Assembly: GCA_002403995.1 (NCBI GenBank)
Contig: DHIV01000076.1
Coordinates: 6,457 to 15,282, forward strand
Direction: 5' to 3'
Length of the DNA: 8,826 nucleotides
From: Gallionella sp. UBA4737
Lineage (GTDB): Bacteria > Pseudomonadota > Gammaproteobacteria > Burkholderiales > Gallionellaceae
A program made the position numbers and the translations under genes. Each line of letters starts with the position of its first letter. The first letter of the stretch is position 1. Shown piece by piece: positions 1-7,732 of the stretch. The notes beneath the pieces are model-generated. The model did not search any database. It was given only the letters and a program-made list of their open reading frames with translations, and had not been told where the DNA came from.

Positions 1-13
1 GTATAAGAGACAG
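1..13 (+). other. Residual Nextera (Tn5) mosaic-end adapter
   Basis: The first 13 bases, GTATAAGAGACAG, are identical to the 3' end of the 19-bp Tn5 mosaic end used in Nextera libraries. The match ends exactly at base 13. It lies at the very edge of the window, where an untrimmed adapter would sit. It is therefore library-derived, not genomic, and genuine sequence starts at about base 14. It also marks the left edge as a contig end, which explains why the adjacent gene is cut. Confidence 0.9.
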
Positions 14-1085
14 ATACAGAACAGATGCCAAGCAGAACCAGGATGCCAAAAATCGAATAATAATAATTATTTGAAAACCACGTATCCAGCGCGCCCAATG
101 AACCGATGAATGACTTTACATACAATATCAGCAATTGCCCGTACCCAAGGGTATTGGCCATGGTATGGATAAATGCAGCGGGATTGGCCAGGTAATATTT
201 GATCGCATCTGATGCCGGCACAGCTCCGGACACCCTGTAGTCATGGGTAAATTTTATCGCAACGAATAACCATGCAAATGTTGCAATCGAAATGATCGCT
301 GCAAAGTAAAGATGCTTTTTATCCCTGGTTGAAAAATATACAAGATATGGAATGACCAGCAACGCAATCAGGTGCACCCTGCAGCTCACGACCAAAAATA
401 TGCAAATTCCCAGCGCGTAAACAAACCATGCCGCATCGCCGGCCTTCCAATCTTTCATCTTCAGGAACAGGCTGATCGCGACAATCGCCAGCGATGTGGT
501 GAATGCGTCAAGACTTGCCGAGGCAAATTGAAATATGCTCATCGGGATGATGAGCAAAGCAACAGCCAGCGGGTTTGCCGGAAATATCGTAAATGCGATC
601 GATATCAGGAAGATGCTGGAAACCAGCACCATGAGCCTGGCCAACCGATAAGATGTCTCGACCGAAAGATCAAGCAGCTCTCCAATCATCAATCCAAATG
701 CTTGCGGGGCGTATGCCAGCGGGAAATAATATCCGGTGCCCGGCGCCGGGCTGAACTCGCGGGTCCCGGACCATTTGATATTTTGCGCAGAACCGCTGAT
801 CTCCCGTGTAACCTTTGCTTCAGGATGGTGCGGCAATGAGCCGTACAAGTTCATATATTGCAACAGCCCCGAATCGACATCCCCTCCAGATGAGTATCCT
901 GCCGGTGTATCAAGAATGAATTGACCTTTGCTCAGCAGATAAGCCCTCTTGATATGGTCGATTTCATCCGGGGACTGCATGGGCGGGATCATCGCCGAAA
1001 AAAGCGCCCCTGTGATAATTGCCAATAGAATTACCGGTGAATAATTACCATTCACTGCACTGCGTAATATCCCTTTAATTTCCAT
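14..1085 (-). CDS. DUF2142 family polytopic membrane protein, C-terminus missing
   Basis: The minus-strand frame stays open from ATG at 1085 to the contig edge (357 codons, last complete codon 15-17). An in-frame TGA at 1092-1094, three codons upstream, makes this ATG the only reasonable start; its ribosome binding site is weak. A first membrane helix (about residues 15-33) is followed by a PP-x3-SPDE-x2-H-x2-R motif (34-47), the signature I associate with DUF2142. Later hydrophobic segments lie near 150-168, 171-189, 194-209, 219-235, 237-251, 258-278, 312-330 and 341-357. The acidic DE pair in the first extracytoplasmic loop and the SLDA motif (191-194) recall GT-C membrane glycosyltransferases, so a lipid-linked sugar or polysaccharide role is possible but unproven. 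Family members usually run to 400-500 residues, so roughly the last quarter is missing. Its GC content (about 50% in a sampled line) is lower than that of the plus-strand glycosyltransferase array. It is divergent from the neighbouring genes. Confidence 0.82.
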
Positions 1086-1269
1086 TCGGTTTCACATGCT
1101 GTCTTGGAAGGGCGTAGCTTACCGCAAAGCCAAAATAACTAATAATGGATAACCGAAGCTTACTAAAAATGCCGTTGCCCTGATCGAAACCGTGCATAAT
1201 AATTCCTGGAATATATGGTTTCTTGTCTGCTGGAGTATTCGCGCTTTAAATGGATTTTTTGGAGGGATC

Positions 1270-1311
1270 GTGGCAAAGGTCTTTGTTGACACACTCGGCG
1301 TGGCGATATGA
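1270..1311 (+). CDS. Possible 13-residue leader peptide coupled to the DUF2798 gene
   Basis: A GTG at 1270 lies 4 nt after a strong Shine-Dalgarno sequence, GGAGG (1261-1265). It opens a 13-codon frame (VAKVFVDTLGVAI) ending in TGA at 1309-1311. The stop overlaps the ATG of the next gene (1308-1310) as ATGA, a classic translational-coupling arrangement. The next gene has only a poor ribosome binding site of its own, which would make coupling useful. The frame is too short for any coding statistic, so this may be chance. No attenuator-like run of one amino acid is present. Confidence 0.25.
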   Translation: MAKVFVDTLGVAI

Positions 1312-1532
1312 AGGTTCATCCCAGGCACACCCATTGGATGTTTTCCCTGATCATATCGATGATAGTGGCGGGCATCGTGACTGCGGTATTGACGGCAGTC
1401 AATCACGGCTCTCAGGATTTTATCTTGAGCTGGGAGCACAGTTTTATCATTGCATGGGCGATCGCTTTCCTTGCCGTGTTACTGATCGCACCGCAGGTGC
1501 GCAAGCTGGTGCAACGTCTGACGCACCACTGA
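1308..1532 (+). CDS. DUF2798 family small two-helix membrane protein
   Basis: A 74-residue protein with two hydrophobic segments, about 11-31 and 46-62. They are joined by a short loop (VNHGSQDFILSWEH), and the end is basic (VRKLVQRLTHH). The order helix-1 rich in small residues and beta-branched V/I/T, then W-x5-AWAIAF, then a second helix ending LLIAP-x-VRKLV, matches what I know of DUF2798, an inner-membrane family of unknown function and about this length. An in-frame TGA at 1287-1289 leaves ATG 1308 as the natural start. The Shine-Dalgarno site in front is weak, and the start overlaps a putative leader frame. About 209 nt separate it from the glycosyltransferase array, so it need not be functionally linked. 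It is divergent from the DUF2142 gene. Confidence 0.78.
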   Translation: MKVHPRHTHWMFSLIISMIVAGIVTAVLTAVNHGSQDFILSWEHSFIIAWAIAFLAVLLIAPQVRKLVQRLTHH

Positions 1533-1741
1533 TATTACCTGAACTTGTACAGTTCCAGTTCCTCCGGCAGCAACAATTCTGCATCGAACCCATCTTGATC
1601 TGGCAATGTCTGCGGCGGCCTTGATGCTTATGCGCTCATGGCCAGGCACTCGATCAGCCTTGATCATGGACAAGCCCTGCTTAATTGACCGAAGCAGGAA
1701 ATGCTGGAACACTATGCGCTGATCGATAGCAGATAGTGAGC

Positions 1742-3571
1742 ATGAATCCAGAAAAGCCCGAGCCGATGCGGCAGACCCAGCCGCCACCGGCCGAAATGAA
1801 CGCGCTGATCGCGCTGTATAACGCGCAACGTTTTGCGGAAGTGGAAAGCCAGGCACGCCGGCTGACCGGACAATTTCCGGATGCAGCACTGCTCTGGAAA
1901 CTGCTGGGCGCATCGCTGCAGATGCAGGGCAAGGATGCGCTGTCTGCTTTGCAGAATGCGGCCAGGCTGTCGCCGAAGGATGCCGAGACGCACAACAGCC
2001 TGGGCATGGTTTTGCAGGAGCGCGGACAACCTGATAGCGCGCTGGCCAGCTATCGCCGTGCGCTGGACATCAATCCCGGTTTGGCAGAGGCACATTACAA
2101 CCTGGGCAATGCGCTGATCGAACTCGGAGGGCGTGAAGAAGCGGTGGCCAGCTACCGCAATGCGCTGACGCTCAATCCCGATATCGCCGTCATACACAGC
2201 AATCTCGGTGCTGTCCTGCATGAACTAGGGCGCATCGAAGAAGCGGTTGCAAGTTGTCGAAACGCGCTGAAACTCCAGCCGGATCTGGCTGTGGTACACA
2301 GCAACCTGTTGGGAATGCTGAACAGCAATTCTCTGCACACACCCGCATATCGCCTGGAAGAAGCCCGCAACTATGGCCGGAATGTGAGTGGCAAAGTGAG
2401 CTCGCGGTTCTCCGCCTGGCAGTGTGAAGACCAGCCCCGGCGCCTGCGGGTGGGCATAGTTTCTGGCGACCTGCATAAGCACCCCGTCGGCTTTGCACTG
2501 AAAAGCCTGCTGGTGCAGCTTGATCCCGCCCGCGTCGAGTTGATCGCCTATTCGAACGGTCATCAGGTCGACGAACTGACAGCAGTGATCAAGCCGTATT
2601 TTTCAGCCTGGAAATCGATAAACGGCATGAGCGATGAAGCCGCCGCGCGCATGATCCACGCAGATAGAGTGCATGTGCTGCTGGATCTCTCCGGCCACAC
2701 CGAACAAAACCGCTTGCCGATCTTTGCATGGAAACCCGCGCCGGTGCAGGCAAGCTGGCTGGGCTATTTCGCCACCACCGGGGTGGCGGAGATGGATTAT
2801 CTGCTGACATCCGAGGTGGCTGTGCCAGAGGCTCACCAGAATCAATATACCGAGACCGTATGGTATTTGCCGGATACGTGGCTGTGCTTCACCCCGCCTG
2901 ATGTCGCCGCGTCCGTTGCCTCGTTGCCGGCACTGAAAAACGGTTACATCACTTTTGGTTGTTTCCAGCGGCTGGATAAATTGGGGAGTGAAGTACTTCC
3001 GGCATGGGGGAAAATCCTCGGTAAGCTGCCCGGCGCGCGGTTACGCATGGCATGCAAACAATTGGAAGACCCCATGACGGTGGCACAACTTGCCGAAAGT
3101 TTTAAGCAGTACGGCATCGATCCGGCGCGGCTTGAATTAAGCGGGCCGGCACCCTCCCGTGAGGTCTATCTGGCCCGCTATGCTGAAGTGGACATGATGC
3201 TCGATTCGTTTCCCTATCCCGGCGTTACCACCACCTGCGAAGCATTGTGGATGGGCGTGCCGACGCTGACGCTGGCCGGTGAAACGTTGCTGGCCAGACA
3301 GGGGGCGGGAGTGCTCAGCGCAGCGGGATTGCCGGACTGGGTCGCCACCAGTGTGGCGGATTACCTCGACAAGGCAGTATCCTTGCCCAGTGATTTGACC
3401 AAGCTGGCTGCGCTGCGTATCGGGCTGCGCGAGCAGGTCCGCACGTCGCCGCTGTTCGATGCGCAGCGCTTCGCGAGAAATTTCGAGACCGCACTTTGGG
3501 GGATGTGGCAGGCACGGATCGGCAGCAACACATCGGTTCATCCCGCGCCGATAGTTGCATCACACAACTGA
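1742..3571 (+). CDS. TPR-SPINDLY family glycosyltransferase (GT41), paralogue A
   Basis: A 609-residue soluble enzyme. Residues about 17-80 form two degenerate TPR-like helical hairpins (ALIALYNAQRF, then LLWKLLGASLQMQGKDAL). Three canonical 34-residue TPRs follow (81-114, 115-148, 149-182), then a linker with a partial repeat. The OGT/SPINDLY catalytic region begins near 234 (RLRVGIVSGDL). H247 in the HP-V-G motif aligns with human OGT His498, and K413 in FQRLDK aligns with the phosphate-binding Lys842. TTTCEALWMGVPTLTLAGE (496-514) is the nucleotide-binding C-terminal motif. Family members transfer one sugar to Ser/Thr of TPR-bound proteins in the cytoplasm; the donor here is unknown. Lys rather than Asn precedes H247, and the first TPR has Ser86 where OGT-type repeats carry the ladder Asn. 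A GTG six bases upstream (1736) would add two residues, but ATG 1742 aligns with the starts of paralogues B and D. It is the first gene of the A-B-C unit; no convincing promoter is visible. Confidence 0.9.
   Translation: MNPEKPEPMRQTQPPPAEMNALIALYNAQRFAEVESQARRLTGQFPDAALLWKLLGASLQMQGKDALSALQNAARLSPKDAETHNSLGMVLQERGQPDSALASYRRALDINPGLAEAHYNLGNALIELGGREEAVASYRNALTLNPDIAVIHSNLGAVLHELGRIEEAVASCRNALKLQPDLAVVHSNLLGMLNSNSLHTPAYRLEEARNYGRNVSGKVSSRFSAWQCEDQPRRLRVGIVSGDLHKHPVGFALKSLLVQLDPARVELIAYSNGHQVDELTAVIKPYFSAWKSINGMSDEAAARMIHADRVHVLLDLSGHTEQNRLPIFAWKPAPVQASWLGYFATTGVAEMDYLLTSEVAVPEAHQNQYTETVWYLPDTWLCFTPPDVAASVASLPALKNGYITFGCFQRLDKLGSEVLPAWGKILGKLPGARLRMACKQLEDPMTVAQLAESFKQYGIDPARLELSGPAPSREVYLARYAEVDMMLDSFPYPGVTTTCEALWMGVPTLTLAGETLLARQGAGVLSAAGLPDWVATSVADYLDKAVSLPSDLTKLAALRIGLREQVRTSPLFDAQRFARNFETALWGMWQARIGSNTSVHPAPIVASHN
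1982..2287 (+). repeat. Three in-frame 102-bp TPR repeats in paralogue A
   Basis: Three contiguous units of exactly 34 codons (residues 81-182), each following the pattern A-x2-H-x-N/S-L-G-x7-G-x4-A-x-AS-Y/C-R-x-AL-x-NP/QP. The first unit reads HNSLG, so the usual Asn at position 6 is Ser. The last unit (SCRNALKLQPDL) corresponds to the final repeat before the linker in B and C. Confidence 0.85.
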
Positions 3572-3586
3572 AAGGGACTGTCACGC

Positions 3587-5413
3587 ATGAACCCGGAAAA
3601 TATCCAGCCGACAGGGCAGATCAAACCGTCCCCGGCCGATGTCAACGCGCTGATCTCGTTGTACAGCGCTCAGCGCTATCCAGAACTGGAAAATCAGGCG
3701 CGCTTGCTGATCGGACAGCATCCGAATTCCGGGTTGCTCTGGAAATTGTTGGCCGCTTCGTTGCAGATGCAAGGCAAGGACACGCTGCCCGCGTTCCAGA
3801 AAACCGCCGAACTGATGCCCGGGGATGCCGAGGCGCACCTCAATCTGGGCATGGCTTTGCAGGAATGCGGACAACTCGACAGCGCAGTGGCCAGTTATCG
3901 CCGTGCGCTGGACATCAACCCCGGCTTGGTCGAGGCGCATTACAACCTGGGTAATGTGTTGTGGGAACTCGTGCGACTTGAAGAAGCGGTAACCAGCTAC
4001 CGCAACGCGCTCAGAATCAATCCAAATGTCGCCGTAATACACAGCAACCTCAGCTCTACCCTGCAAGAGCTTGGGCTGCTCGATGATGCAATAGCAAGCT
4101 GCCGCAGGGCGCTGGAACTCCAGCCGGATCTGGCAGTTGTTCGCAGTAACCTGCTGGGCTTGTTGAACTGCTCTTCCAGGCACACTCCATCATACTGCCT
4201 TGCCGAAGCCCGCAAATACGGCCAGATGGTGGCCGGCAAAGTGACCTCACGATTTTCCGCCTGGCAATGCGCAGCCCGGCCGGAACGCCTGCGCGTGGGC
4301 ATGGTATCGGGCGACCTGCACAATCATCCGGTGGGATATTTTCTGGAAAGCCTGCTGGCGAATCTTGATCCGGCTCGTGTCGAGTTGATCGCTTATACGT
4401 TCGATGTTCATGTCGATGAACTCACCACCCGTATAAAACCCCGCTTCGCCGCATGGAAGCCGCTGTACAGCCTGAGCGACGAAGCTGCCGCGCGCCTGAT
4501 CCACGCCGACGGCGTGCATGTGCTGCTGGACCTTTCCGGCCACACGGCCAATAACCGCCTGCCGATATTCGCCTGGAAACCCGCTCCGGTGCAGGCGAGC
4601 TGGCTGGGTGATTTTGCCACCACGGGTGTGGCGGAAATGGATTATCTGCTGGCCGACGAAACGGGTGTGCCCGAGGTGCAGCGCAAATATTTCACCGAAA
4701 CCGTATGGTATCTGCCCGACACGCGGCTGTGTTTCACTGCACCCGAAGTCGACCTGCCCGTTGCATCCTTGCCCGCATTAAACAATGGCTACATCACATT
4801 CGGAAGCTTTCAACGGCTGACCAAAGTGGGCGATGAAGTGCTGGCGGCATGGGGACGCATTCTCGGCGCACTGCCCGCTGCGAAACTGCGCTGGCAATGC
4901 AAACAGCTCGGCGATCCGGCGGTGGCGGTACAGTTCGTCGAACGCTTGCGGCAGCACGGCATCGATCCGGCGCGGGTGGCGATGCACGGCGCTGCTACGC
5001 GCGAGGCTTATCTGGGCGCGCATGCCGAAGTGGATATGCTGCTGGATACGTTTCCGTTCCCGGGCGGCACCACCACCTGCGAAGCATTGTGGATGGGCGT
5101 GCCAACACTGACTCTGGCCGGCGATACCTTGTTGGCCAGACAAGGGGCGAGTCTGCTCACGGCTGCGGGACTGGGAGAGTGGGTCGCCGCCAGTGTGGCG
5201 GAATACATAGCCAAGGCAGTGGTGCTGTCCGGTGACTTGCCCAGGCTCGCAACATTGCGCGCAGGACTGCGCGAGCAGGTCAGCGTATCGCCGTTGTTCG
5301 ATGCAAAGCGATTCGCACATAATTTCGAAGCTGCGCTGTGGGGCATGTGGCAGGCGCACACCCGGAACGATCCATCCACTCCATCCGAACTTCTGGCTGC
5401 CGCGCGTGACTGA
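3587..5413 (+). CDS. TPR-SPINDLY family glycosyltransferase (GT41), paralogue B
   Basis: A 608-residue paralogue of the preceding gene, collinear with it throughout: an N-terminal degenerate TPR pair (about 17-80), three 34-residue TPRs (81-114, 115-148, 149-182), a linker, and a GT41 catalytic region from about 234. H247 (NHPVG, the same NHP as human OGT) and K413 (FQRLTK) are at the expected catalytic and phosphate-binding positions, and GTTTCEALWMGVPTL (494-508) is intact. It is the most divergent of the three catalytic domains. WLGDFATTG (339-347) has Asp where A, C and human OGT have Tyr, GAATREAYLGAHAEVD is one residue shorter than in A and C, and the GG-TTT segment replaces GV-TTT. These changes may alter acceptor or donor choice. 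The start ATG is 15 nt after the stop of A, with a modest AAGGGA ribosome binding site 9 nt upstream, so it is probably cotranscribed with A and C. Confidence 0.9.
   Translation: MNPENIQPTGQIKPSPADVNALISLYSAQRYPELENQARLLIGQHPNSGLLWKLLAASLQMQGKDTLPAFQKTAELMPGDAEAHLNLGMALQECGQLDSAVASYRRALDINPGLVEAHYNLGNVLWELVRLEEAVTSYRNALRINPNVAVIHSNLSSTLQELGLLDDAIASCRRALELQPDLAVVRSNLLGLLNCSSRHTPSYCLAEARKYGQMVAGKVTSRFSAWQCAARPERLRVGMVSGDLHNHPVGYFLESLLANLDPARVELIAYTFDVHVDELTTRIKPRFAAWKPLYSLSDEAAARLIHADGVHVLLDLSGHTANNRLPIFAWKPAPVQASWLGDFATTGVAEMDYLLADETGVPEVQRKYFTETVWYLPDTRLCFTAPEVDLPVASLPALNNGYITFGSFQRLTKVGDEVLAAWGRILGALPAAKLRWQCKQLGDPAVAVQFVERLRQHGIDPARVAMHGAATREAYLGAHAEVDMLLDTFPFPGGTTTCEALWMGVPTLTLAGDTLLARQGASLLTAAGLGEWVAASVAEYIAKAVVLSGDLPRLATLRAGLREQVSVSPLFDAKRFAHNFEAALWGMWQAHTRNDPSTPSELLAAARD
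3827..4132 (+). repeat. Three in-frame 102-bp TPR repeats in paralogue B
   Basis: Three 34-codon TPR units (residues 81-182), in register with those of paralogue A and keeping the same order of unit subtypes (SYRRALDINPGL, SYRNALRINPNV, SCRRALELQPDL). All three keep Asn at position 6 of the first helix (86, 120, 154). Confidence 0.85.
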
Positions 5414-5428
5414 CCCGGACTCGCACTG

Positions 5429-7732
5429 ATGAAAAAGCCCGCCGCGAAGCAACCGACCGAGCCGCCCCGCGCCGACGTGGAGGGGCTGCTCGCGCTGTAC
5501 AACGCGCGGCGTTACGCGAAAGCGGAAAGCCGCACCCGTGCGCTGCTCCAACACTACCCCGAGTTTGGCTTCGGCTGGAAACTATTGGGCGGCACCCTGC
5601 AGATGCAGGGCAAGGATCCACTGCATACATATCAGAAGACAACGCAACTGCTCCCCGACGATCCCCAGGCGCACTACAACCTCGGCGTCGCGCTGAAAAG
5701 CGCAGGCCGGTTCGATGATGCAGCCGCCAGCTACCGCAAAGCGGTGAAACTCAAACCCGATCTTGCCGAAGCACATAACAACCTGGGCACGGTGCTCAAA
5801 GACCAGGGTCAATTCGACGCGGCCCTGAGCAGCTACCGGCGGGCGATAGAGATCAAACCCGACTTCGCCGACGCGCATAGCAATCTGGCCTATGTGCTGA
5901 AACAGCTCGGGCAATTCGATGCTGCGGTTGCCAGTTGCCGCAGGGCAGTGGCACTCAATCCGAATTCCCCCATTGCGCACAACAACCTGGGCATCCTGTT
6001 GCAGGATGCCGGCCAGCTGGACGCTGCGCTGGCCAGCTATCGCCGTGCGATCGAGATCAAACCCGATTTCGCCGAAGTGCATAGCAATCTGGGCAACATC
6101 CTGAATGAACTTGGACAACTGGATGCTGCAGTGGCGAGTTGCCGCCGGGCGCTGGAGATCAAACCCGATTTCGCCGGGGCGCACAACAATCTGGGAGTTG
6201 CGCTTAAAGAACTCGGCCAATTCGCCGTTGCGCAGGCGAGCTACCAACGAGCACTGCAAATCAAACCCGATTATGCTGTGGCGCACAACAATCTGGGCAA
6301 TGTCCTGAAAGAGTGCGGGCAACTTGATGCCGCACTGGCCAGTTATCGCAAGGCAGTGGAATTTGAACCCGATTATGCCGAGGCGCACAGCAATCTAAGC
6401 ATTCTGCTGAAAGACCTTGGACAAAATGAAGATGCATTGGCAAGCAATCGCAGGGCGCTGGAACTCCAGCCTGATTACGTCGAGGCTCAAACCAATCTGC
6501 TGTTTTTGCTGAACTCCACTTCCGGCTATGACGCTCCCTGCCGTTTCGAAGAAGCCCGGAAATTCGGCCGGATGGTGAGCAAGAAAGTGACCTCGCGGTT
6601 TTCCGCCTGGCAGTGCGCGACCCAGCCGGAACGGCTGCGCGTGGGCATAGTATCCGGAGACCTGCATAATCACCCGGTCGGCTATGCGCTAAAAAGCCTG
6701 CTGGAGCATCTCGATCCCGCACGCGTCGAGTTGATCGCTTATTCCACCAACCGGATGAGCGACGAATTCACTGCGCTGCTCAAACCGTACTTTGCCGCAT
6801 GGAAACCATTGTATGGTTACAGCGACGAAGCTGCCGCGCGCCTGGTCCATGCCGACGGCGTACATGTGCTGCTGGACCTTTCCGGCCATACCGGCAAGAA
6901 CCGCCTGTCCATGTTCGCGTGGAAACCCGCGCCGGTGCAGGCGAGCTGGCTGGGCTATTTCGCCACCACCGGGGTGGCGGAAATGGATTACCTGCTGACA
7001 TCCGAGGCGGCCGTACCCGAGGCACACCGCGGACAATACACTGAAACGGTGTGGTATCTGCCTGACACGTGGCTGTGTTTCACTCCGCCTGATGTTGACC
7101 TGCCTGTTGTGCCCTTGCCGGCATTGCAGAATGGCTACATCACCTTCGGCTGCTTTCAGCGGCTGGACAAGTTTGGGGATGAAGTGCTGCCGGCATGGTC
7201 ACACATTCTCACTGTGCTGCCAGGCGCGCGGTTGCATTTGGCTTGCAAGCAACTTGGCGACCCGGCGCTGGCGGCCCAGTTCGTCGAGCGTTTGCAGCAG
7301 CACGGCATCGACCCCGCGCGAGTGGAGATGTGCGGAGCGGCGCCATCCCGGGAAGTTTATCTGGCTCGTTACGCCGAAGTGGACATGATGCTGGACTCGT
7401 TTCCGTACCCCGGCGTCACCACCACCTGCGAAGCATTGTGGATGGGTGTGCCGACGCTGACGCTGGCCGGTGATACCTTATTGGCCAGACAGGGCGCAGG
7501 CGTGCTCACGGCGGCGGGGCTGGGGGACTGGGTCGTCACCAGCGTGGCGGATTACATAGCCAAGGCCGTGGCGCTGGCTGGCGACGTGTCCAAACTGGCG
7601 GCATTGCGCGCCGGACTGCGCGAACAGACGAGCGCATCGCCGCTGTTCGATGCCCGACGTTTCGCGCGGAATTTCGAGGATGCATTGTGGGCGATGTGGC
7701 AGGCTCGAATCCGGCATTCAGACTGGGAATAG
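5429..7732 (+). CDS. TPR-SPINDLY family glycosyltransferase (GT41), long paralogue C
   Basis: A 767-residue paralogue with the same N-terminal degenerate TPR pair (about 14-78) but eight perfect-length 34-residue TPRs (79-350), plus a degenerate ninth (351-384). The repeats closely resemble human OGT TPRs. Every one keeps the Asn of the concave-face ladder (84, 118, 152, 186, 220, 254, 288, 322, and 356 in the ninth). The catalytic region starts near 402 (RLRVGIVSGDL). H415 (NHPVG) aligns with OGT His498, K581 (FQRLDK) with Lys842, and VTTTCEALWMGVPTL (663-677) is the nucleotide-binding motif. The long TPR superhelix should handle larger or different acceptors than A and B. The C-terminal tail is about 10 residues shorter (ends RIRHSDWE). 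ATG is 15 nt after the stop of B with only a GGA 9 nt upstream, so reinitiation or coupling is likely. The catalytic half is a mosaic of A-like and B-like DNA. Cytoplasmic; no signal peptide. Confidence 0.92.
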   Translation: MKKPAAKQPTEPPRADVEGLLALYNARRYAKAESRTRALLQHYPEFGFGWKLLGGTLQMQGKDPLHTYQKTTQLLPDDPQAHYNLGVALKSAGRFDDAAASYRKAVKLKPDLAEAHNNLGTVLKDQGQFDAALSSYRRAIEIKPDFADAHSNLAYVLKQLGQFDAAVASCRRAVALNPNSPIAHNNLGILLQDAGQLDAALASYRRAIEIKPDFAEVHSNLGNILNELGQLDAAVASCRRALEIKPDFAGAHNNLGVALKELGQFAVAQASYQRALQIKPDYAVAHNNLGNVLKECGQLDAALASYRKAVEFEPDYAEAHSNLSILLKDLGQNEDALASNRRALELQPDYVEAQTNLLFLLNSTSGYDAPCRFEEARKFGRMVSKKVTSRFSAWQCATQPERLRVGIVSGDLHNHPVGYALKSLLEHLDPARVELIAYSTNRMSDEFTALLKPYFAAWKPLYGYSDEAAARLVHADGVHVLLDLSGHTGKNRLSMFAWKPAPVQASWLGYFATTGVAEMDYLLTSEAAVPEAHRGQYTETVWYLPDTWLCFTPPDVDLPVVPLPALQNGYITFGCFQRLDKFGDEVLPAWSHILTVLPGARLHLACKQLGDPALAAQFVERLQQHGIDPARVEMCGAAPSREVYLARYAEVDMMLDSFPYPGVTTTCEALWMGVPTLTLAGDTLLARQGAGVLTAAGLGDWVVTSVADYIAKAVALAGDVSKLAALRAGLREQTSASPLFDARRFARNFEDALWAMWQARIRHSDWE
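5663..6478 (+). repeat. Eight in-frame 102-bp TPR repeats in paralogue C
   Basis: Eight units of exactly 34 codons without insertions (residues 79-350, starting at 79, 113, 147, 181, 215, 249, 283 and 317). Units 3-6, counting the degenerate WKLLGG hairpin before residue 79 as unit 1, show a two-unit higher-order pattern. Units 3 and 5 share HNNL and SYRRAIEIKPDF; units 4 and 6 share HSNL and AAVASCRRA. This suggests that a 204-bp block was duplicated as a unit. The array has five more units than A and B. Confidence 0.88.

Noticed and set aside
372..839. 155-codon plus-strand frame with Arg-, Gln- and Cys-rich product
   Set aside because: It lies antisense to the DUF2142 gene, whose reverse-strand translation has clear membrane helices and family motifs. 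The plus-strand product has low-complexity composition typical of a shadow frame.
1086..1269. Divergent promoters between the DUF2142 and DUF2798 genes
   Set aside because: The region is A/T-rich and must hold control signals, but the best plus-strand pair (TTGCCC, 16 nt, TAATAA) matches only 4 and 3 of 6 consensus positions. No clear minus-strand pair was found.
1541..1555. Inverted repeat GAACT-TGTAC-AGTTC after the DUF2798 stop, considered as a terminator or operator
   Set aside because: The stem is only 5 bp with no following T-run, so it is not an intrinsic terminator, and a single short palindrome does not support an operator.
1250..1624. 124-codon plus-strand frame overlapping the DUF2798 gene
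   Set aside because: It reads through the DUF2798 gene in another frame. The product lacks membrane helices or recognisable motifs, while the 1308 frame encodes two clean helices.
1701..1736. 11-codon frame (MLEHYALIDSR) ending at the GTG just before paralogue A
   Set aside because: The AGGAA directly abuts the ATG with no spacing, so the ribosome site is not usable as such. Nothing else supports it.
5582..6388. 268-codon antisense frame inside paralogue C
   Set aside because: It mirrors the 102-bp TPR repeats on the opposite strand, so its own repetitiveness and length are by-products of repeated GC-rich codons. The same effect gives the antisense frames at 3581-4183 and 4778-5554.
5663..6478. 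Regular direct repeats considered as a CRISPR array or satellite
   Set aside because: The period is 102 bp with no repeat/spacer structure, and the repeats translate in frame into perfect 34-residue TPRs.
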